From Alphaproteobacteria bacterium (GTDB lineage Bacteria; Pseudomonadota; Gammaproteobacteria; JAGOUN01): a stretch of 15,785 nt of DNA. Location of the stretch: assembly GCA_021151585.1 (NCBI GenBank), contig JAGKWX010000032.1, forward strand, positions 1 to 15,785. Direction: 5' to 3'. Position numbers and translations under genes: made by a program. The notes beneath the pieces are model-generated. The model saw only the letters and a list, made by a program, of their open reading frames with translations, searched no databases and had not been told where the DNA came from. Below are positions 1 through 7,501 of this stretch, one piece after another. The stretch's first letter is position 1. Every line of letters starts with the position of its first letter.

Positions 1-69
1 CTTTTGAATAAGGGGCCGGCATAATTATTCCTAAAAATAAAATAATTATATCAGGTAACTAAATTTTAG

Positions 70-200
70 TTAAGTGCTATAAACTGTGACACAGGCTTAA
101 AGTTTGCAAAGACTAACCGTAGAATAGCTATTTCTTTGCCAGTGCTTAGATTGCGTCCGGTTCTCTCTTCACAAACCTTGTTAGAAAACGTTTCTAAGCC
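70..200 (-). pseudogene. unassigned C-terminal gene fragment
   Basis: On the minus strand a reading frame is open from about position 269 down to a TAA at 70-72. The part below about 200 reads like ordinary protein, including EERTGRNLSTGKEIAILRLV followed by FANFKPVSQFIALN. I do not recognise the family. The part above 200 lies antisense to the IS256-type relic and is probably not real, so I read this as the 3' tail of a gene cut off where the IS256 relic begins. The only ATGs in frame (210-215) fall inside the relic. It could also be chance: about 43 codons is short. Confidence 0.25.
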
Positions 201-509
201 TGAAATCATCATCTTGTGTTGACGGCCTAAGCGGTCTTTCTGAAGCGATTGAAGTGACTTATCCCAAATCTAAAGTGTAAACGTGTATCATGCACAAGGG
301 GTTAGGCAACCGCTGAAATACGTTACCTGGAAACAACGTAAAACCGTTGCTAGTGATCTACGTAAAATTTATAGTGCTGATACGCTCGATGATGCTGAGC
401 TGGTGCTTAACCACTATATTTGGCAATCAATAACATGTCGAAAAAGTGGACCGTGCTGATTCATAACTGGAAAGATGCTATGAATCGGTTTACAATTGAA
501 TTCGGTTAA
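186..509 (+). pseudogene. IS256-family transposase relic, frameshifted
   Basis: This is the decayed middle to late part of an IS256-type (mutator-like) DDE transposase. In pieces it reads DGLSGLSEAIEVTYPKSKV (221-276), a stop at 277-279 where the family usually has Q, then TCIMH. After a frame change it continues VRQPLKYVTWKQRK, then TVASDLRKIYSADTLDDAEL. A second frame change precedes KKWTVLIHNWKDAMNRF, ending at TAA 507-509. The family pattern being matched is D-G-L-x-G-F-P-E-A-I, then C-I-V-H-x-x-R-N-S-L-x-Y-V-x-W-K-D-R-K, then W-x-x-x-W near the C-terminus. At least two frameshifts and one stop make it non-functional. The N-terminal half is missing, and no terminal inverted repeat is recognisable. 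Confidence 0.75.
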
Positions 510-839
510 TAGCAAAGTCGGGAGAGAGTGCTGTGGCTGCTCTGACTTGTAAAATGCAATGTACTCCATAACAACCCCACCGCATATGTTGTTTTTCCTT
601 ACAACGTTGATTAATCAACATGTCAACCGTAGATTCTGCCAATTAGCTACTAATCACTTTGCCAGTTTTATAACGTGAACGATAATCAAAAATCCGGTAT
701 TGATCGTTTCTAATATAAGTATACAGAGCCACTATTTCTTTTCTTTATGTGGATTGCCTAACATTTGTTTTAGTTAAGATAAACTTAACAAGGCACAATC
801 AGCATGGTCGCGTCACAAATGCCATTTAATACGAACGTG
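490..839 (-). pseudogene. ISKra4-like transposase C-terminal relic
   Basis: Read on the minus strand from 839 downward, the fragment gives VRIKWHL, then a stop and frame disruption. From 726 it gives LYTYIRNDQYRIFDYRSRY, KTGKVISS, a stop, LAESTVDMLINQRCKEKQHM, then RWGCYGVHCILQVRAATA, ending at TAA 490-492. The series Y-x-x-R-Y-x-x-G-x-x-I-S-S, A-E-S-x-V-x-x-x-x-x-x-R, K-x-Q-x-M-R-W, and L-Q-V-R is what I know from ISKra4-type transposases. The family name is from memory and less certain than the fact that it is a transposase tail. Two stops plus a frame change mean it is dead. Its 3' end abuts or slightly overlaps the IS256-type relic, so one element probably inserted next to the other. Confidence 0.6.
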
Positions 840-840
840 G

Positions 841-1050
841 GGATTTTTTATTTTCTTTCGCTCAATATTGATTTTAATTTGTTGAATTAAATTCAACATA
901 AACTATCTATAACATAAAATTATCTACTGAAGATAATTTGTTATACTAATCAGAGCGACTGTTGTTGTGACATAACATGCATGACAATGTTAGTCAATTA
1001 TATATGAAAATTACGCTCTTCTTAATCAAGATAATAATTAAATTATTTTA
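841..1050. other. AT-rich spacer with two perfect palindromes
   Basis: I see no gene here. There are two perfect inverted repeats. The first is GTTGAAT-TAA-ATTCAAC (881-897, 7-bp arms). The second is AAATTATCT-ACTGA-AGATAATTT (917-939, 9-bp arms). A third, looser one has TAACAT at 973-978 and ATGTTA at 987-992. None has a G+C-rich stem followed by a T-run, so none is a convincing intrinsic terminator for the phosphatase gene that ends at 1051. They could be operator-like sites, weak hairpins or decayed element ends. Confidence 0.4.
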
Positions 1051-1707
1051 TTATCTTTCGATATTTGATTTGTTAAATTGAAAATATGACAACTTTAGCG
1101 GCATATTCATAATTAATAAAACCAAAACATAAGCTATAAGAGAGGCACACAACACATCCAAAGGGAAGTGCCAGCCTGTTAATATTCTCACTAGCATAAT
1201 AAAAATAAGAGGAAGCACTAACAAGCATTGTAACCAAATTTTATTAGCGGCAAATAAGTAATATAGTGTAAAAACAAAAATTGCAACATTGCCAGTATGT
1301 CCAGAAGGAAATGATCGATAAGCACTTTTGAAATTCTCATTTTTTGAATCGGCTAGCCAATAAATTTGATCAATATGATACTGGATATATGGCCTTGGCT
1401 CATGAACAAAAAATTTTAGCAAATCAAATATCACAAAAAATGCCAAAATAAGAATAATCACATGTAAAAATTTCTCTCTTCTACGGCAAAAAACAATAAG
1501 TACTAAGATAATTGGCAAAACAGGCAGATCAAAATCAGCAATAGCATTGAAAAAATTCAATATCGGCTTAGAAAAAAGATGACCACAACTGTTTATGCTT
1601 AAAAAAATATCATGATTCTTGTCAAAGAACCAGATAAATAAGGCTATCATTAGGGTCAAAAAAAAGAACCAATGTTTTTTGATAAAAATATGCATTCTAT
1701 TGCTCAC
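1051..1707 (-). CDS. PAP2-family membrane phosphatase
   Basis: This is a type 2 phosphatidic acid phosphatase domain protein of the inner membrane. Such enzymes remove phosphate from lipid phosphates such as phosphatidate, phosphatidylglycerol phosphate or undecaprenyl pyrophosphate; the substrate here cannot be told from sequence. All three catalytic motifs are present: K98-x6-R105-P106, P134-S135-G136-H137, and R174-x5-H180-x3-D184. About six hydrophobic segments surround them, and 218 aa is normal for the family. The frame can begin at GTG (1705-1707), but the ATG at 1693-1695 is perhaps better, since GAG lies about 8 bases before it. The gene stands alone, reading away from cydA, with no clear terminator. 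Nothing suggests decay despite the transposase relics downstream. Confidence 0.85.
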   Translation of the reverse strand: MSNRMHIFIKKHWFFFLTLMIALFIWFFDKNHDIFLSINSCGHLFSKPILNFFNAIADFDLPVLPIILVLIVFCRRREKFLHVIILILAFFVIFDLLKFFVHEPRPYIQYHIDQIYWLADSKNENFKSAYRSFPSGHTGNVAIFVFTLYYLFAANKIWLQCLLVLPLIFIMLVRILTGWHFPLDVLCASLIAYVLVLLIMNMPLKLSYFQFNKSNIER

Positions 1708-2014
1708 GCTAGTTTTTAAAAATTTTATTTTCTGTTATATGCAGCGTTGAATTTATATAAATCATGCTGCTGGCAGCCTATACTTCTAAAATAGAATAAT
1801 CGACATGCCTAAGAATTACTACTAATCGCATGTTATTTGATAATTATTTGAACTTCAACATATTTTCTGCTAAAATTTTATTGTGGTAGTTTATCAGTTA
1901 CAGAGTTATTAATACTTTTGTCTGAAAAAATATTTGTTTGCGAATAAAAATATACGTTGAGAACCACGCAAAATTTATATTAAAATACAATTTTGCATAG
2001 AATGTAGGTGTGTT
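1708..2014 (+). promoter_or_regulatory. intergenic region with candidate cydA promoter
   Basis: This AT-rich stretch separates the divergent phosphatase and cydA genes. The best cydA promoter candidate is TTGAGA (1957-1962), an 18-base spacer, and TAAAAT (1981-1986). That would leave a leader of only about 20 bases before the ATG. A ribosome binding site, TAGGTG, lies at 2005-2010. A short G+C-rich palindrome, GCTGC-TG-GCAGC (1766-1777), stands near the phosphatase side. I see no good FNR or ArcA box, although such control is common for bd oxidases. No gene is visible in the interval. Confidence 0.4.
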
Positions 2015-3382
2015 ATGACTATAGACGTGGCCCTTATTTCTCGCTTGCAATTTGCCTTTACTATAACAGCCCATATTTTGTTTCCTGCTGTCAGTATTGG
2101 TTTGTCTACTTTTCTTGCCATTATTGAAGGCTGCTATTTAAAGACTAAAAACCCGCTCTACTTGTCCATTTGCAAATTTTGGACCAAAGTATTTGCTCTC
2201 ACTTTTGGCATGGGGATCGTGTCCGGAATTGTCATGGAATTTCAACTTGGGACAAACTGGAATAGCTTTACCTACATGGTCGGCGGAGTACTGGGATCGC
2301 TGTTTACTTATGAAGTCCTGACTGCATTTTTTATTGAAGCCGGCTTTCTTGGTGTCATGTTATTCGGCTGGGACCGAGTCGGGCCAAAATTGCATTACTT
2401 ATCTACTTTATTGGTTGTTGTGGGGGTAACTATTTCCGCTTTTTGGATTTTATCCGCAAATTCATGGATGCAAACACCCGCTGGCGCCACATTAGAAAAC
2501 GGCCAATTTGTTGTAACAAATTGGAAAGAAGTTATTTTTAACCCTTCCGTGATTCCTCGTTATTTTCATATGCTCTTGGCATCGTGGATTACGGGCGGAT
2601 TCATTGTGTTAGGCATTAGTTCTTATTATTTAATTAAACAAATCCACCTTGATTTTGCAAAAAAATGCTTCGGCGTTACGTTGGCAGGATTGTTTATTCT
2701 AGTTTTTGCTCAAGGCTATATTGGCGACGTCGTCGGCTTAAAAATCCACCATACTCAGCCTATAAAAACCGCAGCAATGGAGGGCGTTTGGCACACAGAG
2801 GTTGGTGCGCCATTAGTTATTTTTGCCCTACCTGATACTGATACCGAACAAAATTACTGGAGCATAGAAATTCCACACCTTGCCTCGGTATTAAACACAC
2901 ATCAATGGAATGGCACTTTAGTTGGTTTAGATACCATCCCAAAAGCAGATCGTCCCTTTGTTCCGCTTCCGTTTTTTTCTTTTAGAATTATGGTTGGATT
3001 AGCTGGGGTAATGATTTGCGTTGTGGTTATTGGTGCTTTTCTAGCATGGCGTAATCGGCTATATCAAGCAACATGGTTTCATCGACTCTGTTTGGCATGT
3101 ACCCCAACCGGCTTTCTTGCGCTGTGGTTTGGCTGGGTTACATCTGAAACCGGAAGGCAACCATGGATTGTGTATAATGTCTTACGGACAGAGGACGCTA
3201 TATCCAAAGTTGATTTAAATCACGTCATAATTTCTTTTGCTTTAATTTTTATAGTTTACGGTGTTATTTTTGGCTATTTCTACTTCAAATATTTATTTAA
3301 AATTATTGCTGCTGGCCCAATACAAACGTTATTGCATAATCAAGATCAACCATTTAGTTATATGAACAAAAAGGAGCAATAG
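2015..3382 (+). CDS. cydA: cytochrome bd-type quinol oxidase subunit I
   Basis: This subunit carries hemes b558, b595 and d. It oxidises quinol in the inner membrane and reduces oxygen to water without pumping protons. Visible landmarks are H20 (heme ligand near the N-terminus), E100 and E108 in the segment YEVLTAFFIEAGFLG, and H185 in RYFHMLLASW and M326 in SFRIMVG (the heme b558 ligand pair). The signature GRQPW is at 380-384. At 455 aa it is clearly shorter than E. coli CydA (522 aa), which fits the short-Q-loop (CIO-like) branch. The Q-loop keeps K251 and E256. Cyanide insensitivity is known for some members of that branch but cannot be inferred here. The ATG follows TAGGTG at a suitable distance. 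cydB starts two bases after the stop codon. Confidence 0.93.
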   Translation: MTIDVALISRLQFAFTITAHILFPAVSIGLSTFLAIIEGCYLKTKNPLYLSICKFWTKVFALTFGMGIVSGIVMEFQLGTNWNSFTYMVGGVLGSLFTYEVLTAFFIEAGFLGVMLFGWDRVGPKLHYLSTLLVVVGVTISAFWILSANSWMQTPAGATLENGQFVVTNWKEVIFNPSVIPRYFHMLLASWITGGFIVLGISSYYLIKQIHLDFAKKCFGVTLAGLFILVFAQGYIGDVVGLKIHHTQPIKTAAMEGVWHTEVGAPLVIFALPDTDTEQNYWSIEIPHLASVLNTHQWNGTLVGLDTIPKADRPFVPLPFFSFRIMVGLAGVMICVVVIGAFLAWRNRLYQATWFHRLCLACTPTGFLALWFGWVTSETGRQPWIVYNVLRTEDAISKVDLNHVIISFALIFIVYGVIFGYFYFKYLFKIIAAGPIQTLLHNQDQPFSYMNKKEQ

Positions 3383-3383
3383 C

Positions 3384-4385
3384 ATGGATTTTTTGGTGGT
3401 TGCATGGGTAGGAATTATTGCATTTAGCGTTTTAATGTACGTACTACTTGATGGCTTCACATTAGGAACTGGGATTATTTTACCTTTTGTCGGCAGCAGA
3501 CAGGAACGCAGCATATTATTTAGTGCGATTTTACCGACATGGGACGGTAATCAAACATGGCTAGTGCTTTCTGGCGCGTCTCTTTACGGCGCATTTCCAC
3601 TCGCATTTTCAATGCTATTACCAACCCTCTACTCCCCCTTGTTTATTATGTTAGCTGCGTTGTTATTTCGAGGCGTTGTGTTAGAGTTCCGCTTAAAAGC
3701 ACACGGTGCGGCGATAGATCGCTGGGATAGCTTATTTGTTTTAGCATCAATTATTGTTACTATCATGCAAGGTTTAATTGTTGGCACCTTAGTCACCGGA
3801 TTTTCTGGCTCTATTCAGCATATGATTATACCAGCACATAACTGGCTAACACCGTTCAGCGCTTTTACTGGCCTCAGCCTAGTGTTTGGTTATGGATTAC
3901 TCGGCGCAACACGCATGATTATAAAAACTGATGGCGCATTGCAGCATCGCTTGTACTTTATCGCCTCCTGCGCTCTGTTTTGCGTATGGGTAGCCTTGCT
4001 AGGAATTAGTTTGTGGACACCGTTTGTAGATGCCTATGCAACAGAAAAGTGGTTTTACTCAAACAATATTAAAAGGTTAGCTATATTGCCGACCATCACG
4101 ACACTAAGCTTCATCGTCTGCGCATATACATTATTCATTAAAAAAGAAAACCTACCCTACTGGTCAGCGGTTATTATTTTCTGCTGCACTTACTTTGGGT
4201 TCGGTTACACAATTTGGCCATACATAGTCCCTCATGTCGTTACAATTTGGCAGGCAGCATCCCACCATAGTTCTTTATTGTTTATGGCAATCGGGGCATG
4301 CATTATGTTGCCAGTATTGCTATTTTATACATGGTACTCCTATCGGATTTTCGGAGGTAAAGTGAAAAATGCGATCGAATATTAA
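3384..4385 (+). CDS. cydB: cytochrome bd-type quinol oxidase subunit II
   Basis: This is the partner membrane subunit of the bd-type oxidase. It pairs with subunit I and stabilises the heme site. The family N-terminal helix is clear, with the D23-G24-F25 motif, and so is the loop segment W53-D54-G55-N56-Q57-T-W. Around eight to nine hydrophobic helices follow. At 333 aa it matches the shorter CioB-like proteins rather than the roughly 379-aa E. coli CydB. A strong ribosome binding site, AAGGAG (3371-3376), sits 7 bases before the ATG inside the end of cydA, so the two genes are co-transcribed and probably translationally coupled. The 3' end overlaps a small downstream gene by 17 bases. Confidence 0.92.
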   Translation: MDFLVVAWVGIIAFSVLMYVLLDGFTLGTGIILPFVGSRQERSILFSAILPTWDGNQTWLVLSGASLYGAFPLAFSMLLPTLYSPLFIMLAALLFRGVVLEFRLKAHGAAIDRWDSLFVLASIIVTIMQGLIVGTLVTGFSGSIQHMIIPAHNWLTPFSAFTGLSLVFGYGLLGATRMIIKTDGALQHRLYFIASCALFCVWVALLGISLWTPFVDAYATEKWFYSNNIKRLAILPTITTLSFIVCAYTLFIKKENLPYWSAVIIFCCTYFGFGYTIWPYIVPHVVTIWQAASHHSSLLFMAIGACIMLPVLLFYTWYSYRIFGGKVKNAIEY

Positions 4386-4479
4386 GTGGTTTGTCGGTTT
4401 ATATCTTGCAAGCCTCACGGCTTATGCACTGATTATAACTCTGCTGCACGGTGTTAATGCTTTACTGCAGTGGCTTTAA
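4369..4479 (+). CDS. small oxidase-associated membrane peptide, DUF2474/CydX-like
   Basis: A 36-codon gene starts with ATG at 4369 inside the end of cydB in another frame and stops with TAA at 4477-4479. Upstream, GGAGG (4353-4357) lies 11 bases before the ATG. The product begins MRSNIKWFVGLYLASLTAYA, then LIITLLHGVNALLQWL. It has a short basic N-terminus and one hydrophobic helix opening with a W-F-x-G-L-x-L-A-S pattern. Small single-helix subunits such as CydX in E. coli, and DUF2474 proteins next to CIO-type operons, have this size, position and topology. They stabilise the heme d site. Assignment to DUF2474 is from pattern memory; a role as the third oxidase subunit is inferred from position. 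Its -2/+1 overlap with cydB argues for coupled translation. Confidence 0.7.
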   Translation: MRSNIKWFVGLYLASLTAYALIITLLHGVNALLQWL

Positions 4480-4630
4480 TAATAATTACTGGGACAACTT
4501 CGTTATTATATCGTAGATTTTAACTGAGTAATCTAGGTTAAATATTCTGTGAAATAGCCTCGCTCTATCAAAACTCAAAAACATAGCAAGCTGTCAAAAT
4601 GACTGTTGCCCTTTGAAAATCAATGAGCAA
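4480..4630. other. convergent intergenic region, no clear terminator
   Basis: This gap lies between the 3' ends of the bd-oxidase operon (+) and the PPM-like gene (-). The only inverted repeat I could find is TAGATT (4514-4519) with AATCTA (4530-4535), a 6-bp AT-rich stem with a 10-base loop and no good T-run. I see no gene and no convincing intrinsic terminator for either side. Confidence 0.3.
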
Positions 4631-6175
4631 TTATTTATTTCTAGGTTGTAAGCTTGTGCTTGTTTCTACACTATTAGCTTGTTCACTTAATTCTTCTACT
4701 GTCGCCACACTCTTGCTCATATTAGTTTCATTATCATATTCACTGTCTAACTTTTTACCACAATGATGTAAAGGTAACTTAGAGCAAAATTCTTCGAGAC
4801 TTGTTTTTGCGCTCTCAATAGCATACAAATAATTTTGAGAAGCGGATGGCAATGAACTACTGTTATCATGATTTTCTAGTTTTTTTACTTCAGAAGAATA
4901 CCGTTTCTCAAGCAACGAGCTATCTAAATTAATGGTCGTACCGGATTGAAATAATTGACGTTGATTTTCCAAAATGGCATATAATTCATAGATATTGCGA
5001 GAATTTTCAAGAGCGGCCAGCACGGCTTTAATTCTGTTATTATGGCTGAACATTGTGCTTACTAAAGACCATTTTACTGCTGCTAAAACCGGAATTATAG
5101 ATTTTTTTGCTTCTGCTAATGTCGATTTTGCATAATCAATAATTTGCCGTGACTCGTCTATTGTTGGAACTTTGACTATACCTATGGCTGCATCATCACC
5201 GAAAGCCCAAGGTTGATCAGATGTTCTAGTTTTGTATTTTATCGATTCAATAGCTTTCTTAAATAATTGTTCAGGTGAAACTTCATTAGGCTGTATGGAT
5301 AGGTAGCGCATTACATTATGGTTTCTAGTAATATTTTCTTCTATAGTTGTCAATTCGCTATGTATACCATCAGTCAAAAAAACCAATATATCTCCTGCAA
5401 GTAACAGAGAATTTGTAACAACGATATCATTAAAATACTCAGCGACCGTTACTTTTTCATTTTTTATGTTTGAATATGGGGAGCTCAGTGGTAAAAAAAT
5501 TTTCTCCGCAGACTCTCTGCCATGCTCTACCACACCCGCTGCATCATACAGTCGGATGTACCCCCCATCATGTTCGTTTGCAGGTCGATAGATCGCGATT
5601 AAATCACTACCAATACCGATAGAAGCTACTCTTGTAACGTTATCTTTTTCAAAAGAGATGGCGCATGCAAAAGTAAAGCAAACTTCAGTACCCGTTTCGC
5701 TATAAATACTACCCAATCGATTTGCTTCTTCGTTAATTTCCATGAGCAGTTCTTTCATTATTTTTTCAATATCGTTATGCTCCCCTGAAGAATTTGATAA
5801 TTTTTCAACATACTTTGAGACAATCGAAGGAAAGAAGTCATTACAAATCAGTGTAGACGCCAAGCTCAAGCATCCGAACGCTCCATCCGCACCGGCAATA
5901 TAAGGCAGCACTTTTCCCGTCGAGCTAATGACAAAGCCAGAATTTACTGCGTCATCAGTTTGAGTTTTAATGCCCGTAAACCCTTGTGAAGACACATAAA
6001 GATTATCTATTTGTGTGCAACATAAGTAACTTAAATTTTCTGGCAACAATGACGTTGGCTGGGTTTTGCCAGTCTCAAAATCTTTTGAAAGCACAACAGG
6101 CTGAGTGCTTGCCGCAGAAATAGCGCCTCTATATTCTTTTAAGTTTATTGACGGTTGTTTTTTAAATAAAAACAT
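4631..6175 (-). CDS. PPM/PP2C-like phosphatase domain protein
   Basis: This 514-aa protein has an N-terminal PPM (PP2C-type) Ser/Thr phosphatase-like domain at about residues 50-340. The family motifs are recognisable in order: T73-D74-D75 for the first metal-binding Asp, G-A-D97-G-A-F-G for the S-D-G-V-G-G motif, T161-G-T163 for the T-G-T-T strand, D262-I-L-V-F-L-T-D269-G, and F-G-D327-D328-A at the end. The four metal-binding Asp positions (75, 97, 269, 328) therefore look intact. Residues 340-514 are a non-catalytic helical and polar tail of no family I recognise, ending in V493-E-E-L-S-E-Q-A. There is no signal peptide or membrane segment. The ATG follows AAGGAT. Its target is unknown. 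Adjacent oxidase operons are transcribed separately and need not be functionally linked. Confidence 0.72.
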   Translation of the reverse strand: MFLFKKQPSINLKEYRGAISAASTQPVVLSKDFETGKTQPTSLLPENLSYLCCTQIDNLYVSSQGFTGIKTQTDDAVNSGFVISSTGKVLPYIAGADGAFGCLSLASTLICNDFFPSIVSKYVEKLSNSSGEHNDIEKIMKELLMEINEEANRLGSIYSETGTEVCFTFACAISFEKDNVTRVASIGIGSDLIAIYRPANEHDGGYIRLYDAAGVVEHGRESAEKIFLPLSSPYSNIKNEKVTVAEYFNDIVVTNSLLLAGDILVFLTDGIHSELTTIEENITRNHNVMRYLSIQPNEVSPEQLFKKAIESIKYKTRTSDQPWAFGDDAAIGIVKVPTIDESRQIIDYAKSTLAEAKKSIIPVLAAVKWSLVSTMFSHNNRIKAVLAALENSRNIYELYAILENQRQLFQSGTTINLDSSLLEKRYSSEVKKLENHDNSSSLPSASQNYLYAIESAKTSLEEFCSKLPLHHCGKKLDSEYDNETNMSKSVATVEELSEQANSVETSTSLQPRNK

Positions 6176-6187
6176 TTTTCATCCTTT

Positions 6188-6229
6188 CTATACTTAAAAA
6201 AAGTATAGATCAAAATTGAGCTTAGTCAA
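6188..6229 (-). promoter_or_regulatory. promoter with palindrome across the -10 box
   Basis: Read on the minus strand, TTGACT (6229-6224), a 16-base spacer, and TATACT (6207-6202) form a near-consensus sigma-70 promoter for the PPM-like gene. The -10 box lies inside a perfect palindrome, CTATACTT-TTTTT-AAGTATAG (6208-6188, 8-bp arms). The ribosome binding site AAGGAT follows directly. The palindrome could be a repressor operator, since a dimer bound there would block polymerase. Alternatively it could form a hairpin at the very 5' end of the transcript. The layout is seen in the sequence; the regulatory meaning is inferred. Confidence 0.6.
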
Positions 6230-6308
6230 ATTTCAAGGGTGTTACTTGGTTAGTAGTAAAAAATATTTTAAAAGCAATGACATGCACATTAATGTAGAAA
6301 CAACGGCC

Positions 6309-7154
6309 TTAATTTAACACCATCATAAAACACAATAAAGTAATAAGAAGAATAGAAAAAAGAAAAACACGCTTTGCCCACTGCGCATCATCTTGGGTTT
6401 TAAAACCTTTAAAGGACAAATAAATCCAGTAAAAATTTAAAATGATTGCTGCAGCTAAATAATACACTCCTGCATAGGAGAAAAACGTTGGTAACAACGA
6501 GACTATAGCAAACAATACTATATATAGTACTGTACTTTTCTTAGCTCGCTTTACCCCTTTAGCTACAGGCAAAACAGGAATTCCAGCTGCTGCATAATCT
6601 TTCAAACGGTAAATTGCTATTGCATATGAATGTGGCATTTGCCATAACACCATCATAGCAAACAAAATGACTGCGCCAATATCACATTGACCACTAGCCG
6701 CACAATAGCCTACCACGGGTGGGACAGCACCGGAAACACTACCAATAGCTGTGCCTAATGTTGAAGAACGCTTAAAATAAAACGTATAGAAGACTACATA
6801 AAAAATTAATCCGATTAAAGCAATAAAAGTAGCCAAGTTATTTGTATATAAAATAAGCGTAGCAAATCCAAATATCCCTAAAACTATCGCAAATAATACG
6901 AGTGCTGTGCCAGAAATTGAACCTTGAGCAGAGGGACGGTGTTTTGTACGCTCCATCAGTTGGTCAATATCGCGGTCCATGTAGTTATTTAAAACGCAGC
7001 CACAAGCTATTACCAATGAAATACCTAACAATGTAAAAAAAAGTAATGAAAAGCTAGCATGTGGTTTTACTAAATAAAAACCGCCAATAGTAGTAATTAG
7101 ATTACCAAAAATTATCCCAGGCTTTGTAAGACTAATATAATGACTTTTTAGCAC
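6309..7154 (-). CDS. cyoE: protoheme IX farnesyltransferase (heme O synthase)
   Basis: This membrane prenyltransferase attaches a farnesyl group to heme B to make heme O, the cofactor of the bo3 oxidase encoded just upstream. It is a UbiA-type protein of 281 aa (E. coli 296) with about nine hydrophobic helices. The first Asp-rich motif is N56-x3-D60-x3-D64 followed by E-R-T-K-H-R73-P. The second region reads YRLKDYAAAGIPVLPVAKG. The frame starts at GTG (7152-7154), just past the cyoD stop at 7156-7158. An ATG overlapping that stop is out of frame, so the GTG start with translational coupling is the best reading. It is the last gene of the cyo operon, and no clear terminator follows. Confidence 0.92.
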   Translation of the reverse strand: MLKSHYISLTKPGIIFGNLITTIGGFYLVKPHASFSLLFFTLLGISLVIACGCVLNNYMDRDIDQLMERTKHRPSAQGSISGTALVLFAIVLGIFGFATLILYTNNLATFIALIGLIFYVVFYTFYFKRSSTLGTAIGSVSGAVPPVVGYCAASGQCDIGAVILFAMMVLWQMPHSYAIAIYRLKDYAAAGIPVLPVAKGVKRAKKSTVLYIVLFAIVSLLPTFFSYAGVYYLAAAIILNFYWIYLSFKGFKTQDDAQWAKRVFLFSILLITLLCFMMVLN

Positions 7155-7155
7155 A

Positions 7156-7500
7156 TCAATGCATCATAAAATAATTAAGATTAGCCATAATCCATATCGA
7201 ACCTAAGATAAGAATTAACACAACCAAGAATGTGAACATGAAAATATTCATATTCCACTTTGCATCTGATTTATAGCTCAAATGTAAAAAATATACTAAT
7301 TGTACAAATAACTGGGCTACAGCAAAAATTCCGATAATAACGTAAGATGCCATAGTAGAAAAAGAGTGTTTCCACACTATGACAAAAGGAATAATTGTCA
7401 AAATAAGTGATAAAATAAAGCCATGAATATATGACTTTACTGACCCATGGTCATTACCAAAATGTATTTCTAAATTATTGTCGTGATCATGATGGCTCAT
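7156..7500 (-). CDS. cyoD: cytochrome bo3 ubiquinol oxidase subunit IV
   Basis: This is the small membrane subunit of the bo3 oxidase. It is thought to help assemble the copper-heme center of subunit I. At 114 aa it is close to the E. coli protein (109 aa). It has a His/Asp-rich N-terminus (MSHHDHDNN), then H-G-S-V-K-S-Y, and three hydrophobic helices, with the family segment QLFVQLVYFLHL in the second. A GGAG lies about 10 bases before the ATG, inside the end of cyoC. It is one base away from cyoC and overlaps the start region of cyoE, so it is part of one transcript. Confidence 0.93.
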   Translation of the reverse strand: MSHHDHDNNLEIHFGNDHGSVKSYIHGFILSLILTIIPFVIVWKHSFSTMASYVIIGIFAVAQLFVQLVYFLHLSYKSDAKWNMNIFMFTFLVVLILILGSIWIMANLNYFMMH

Positions 7501-7501
7501 T

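Noticed and set aside
1840..1860. FNR-type box (TTGAT-N4-ATxxx) upstream of cydA
   Set aside because: Only the left half-site fits; the right half does not match ATCAA.
4514..4535. Bidirectional terminator between cydB-downstream gene and the PPM-like gene
   Set aside because: The stem is 6 bp and AT-rich with a 10-base loop and no T-run on either side.
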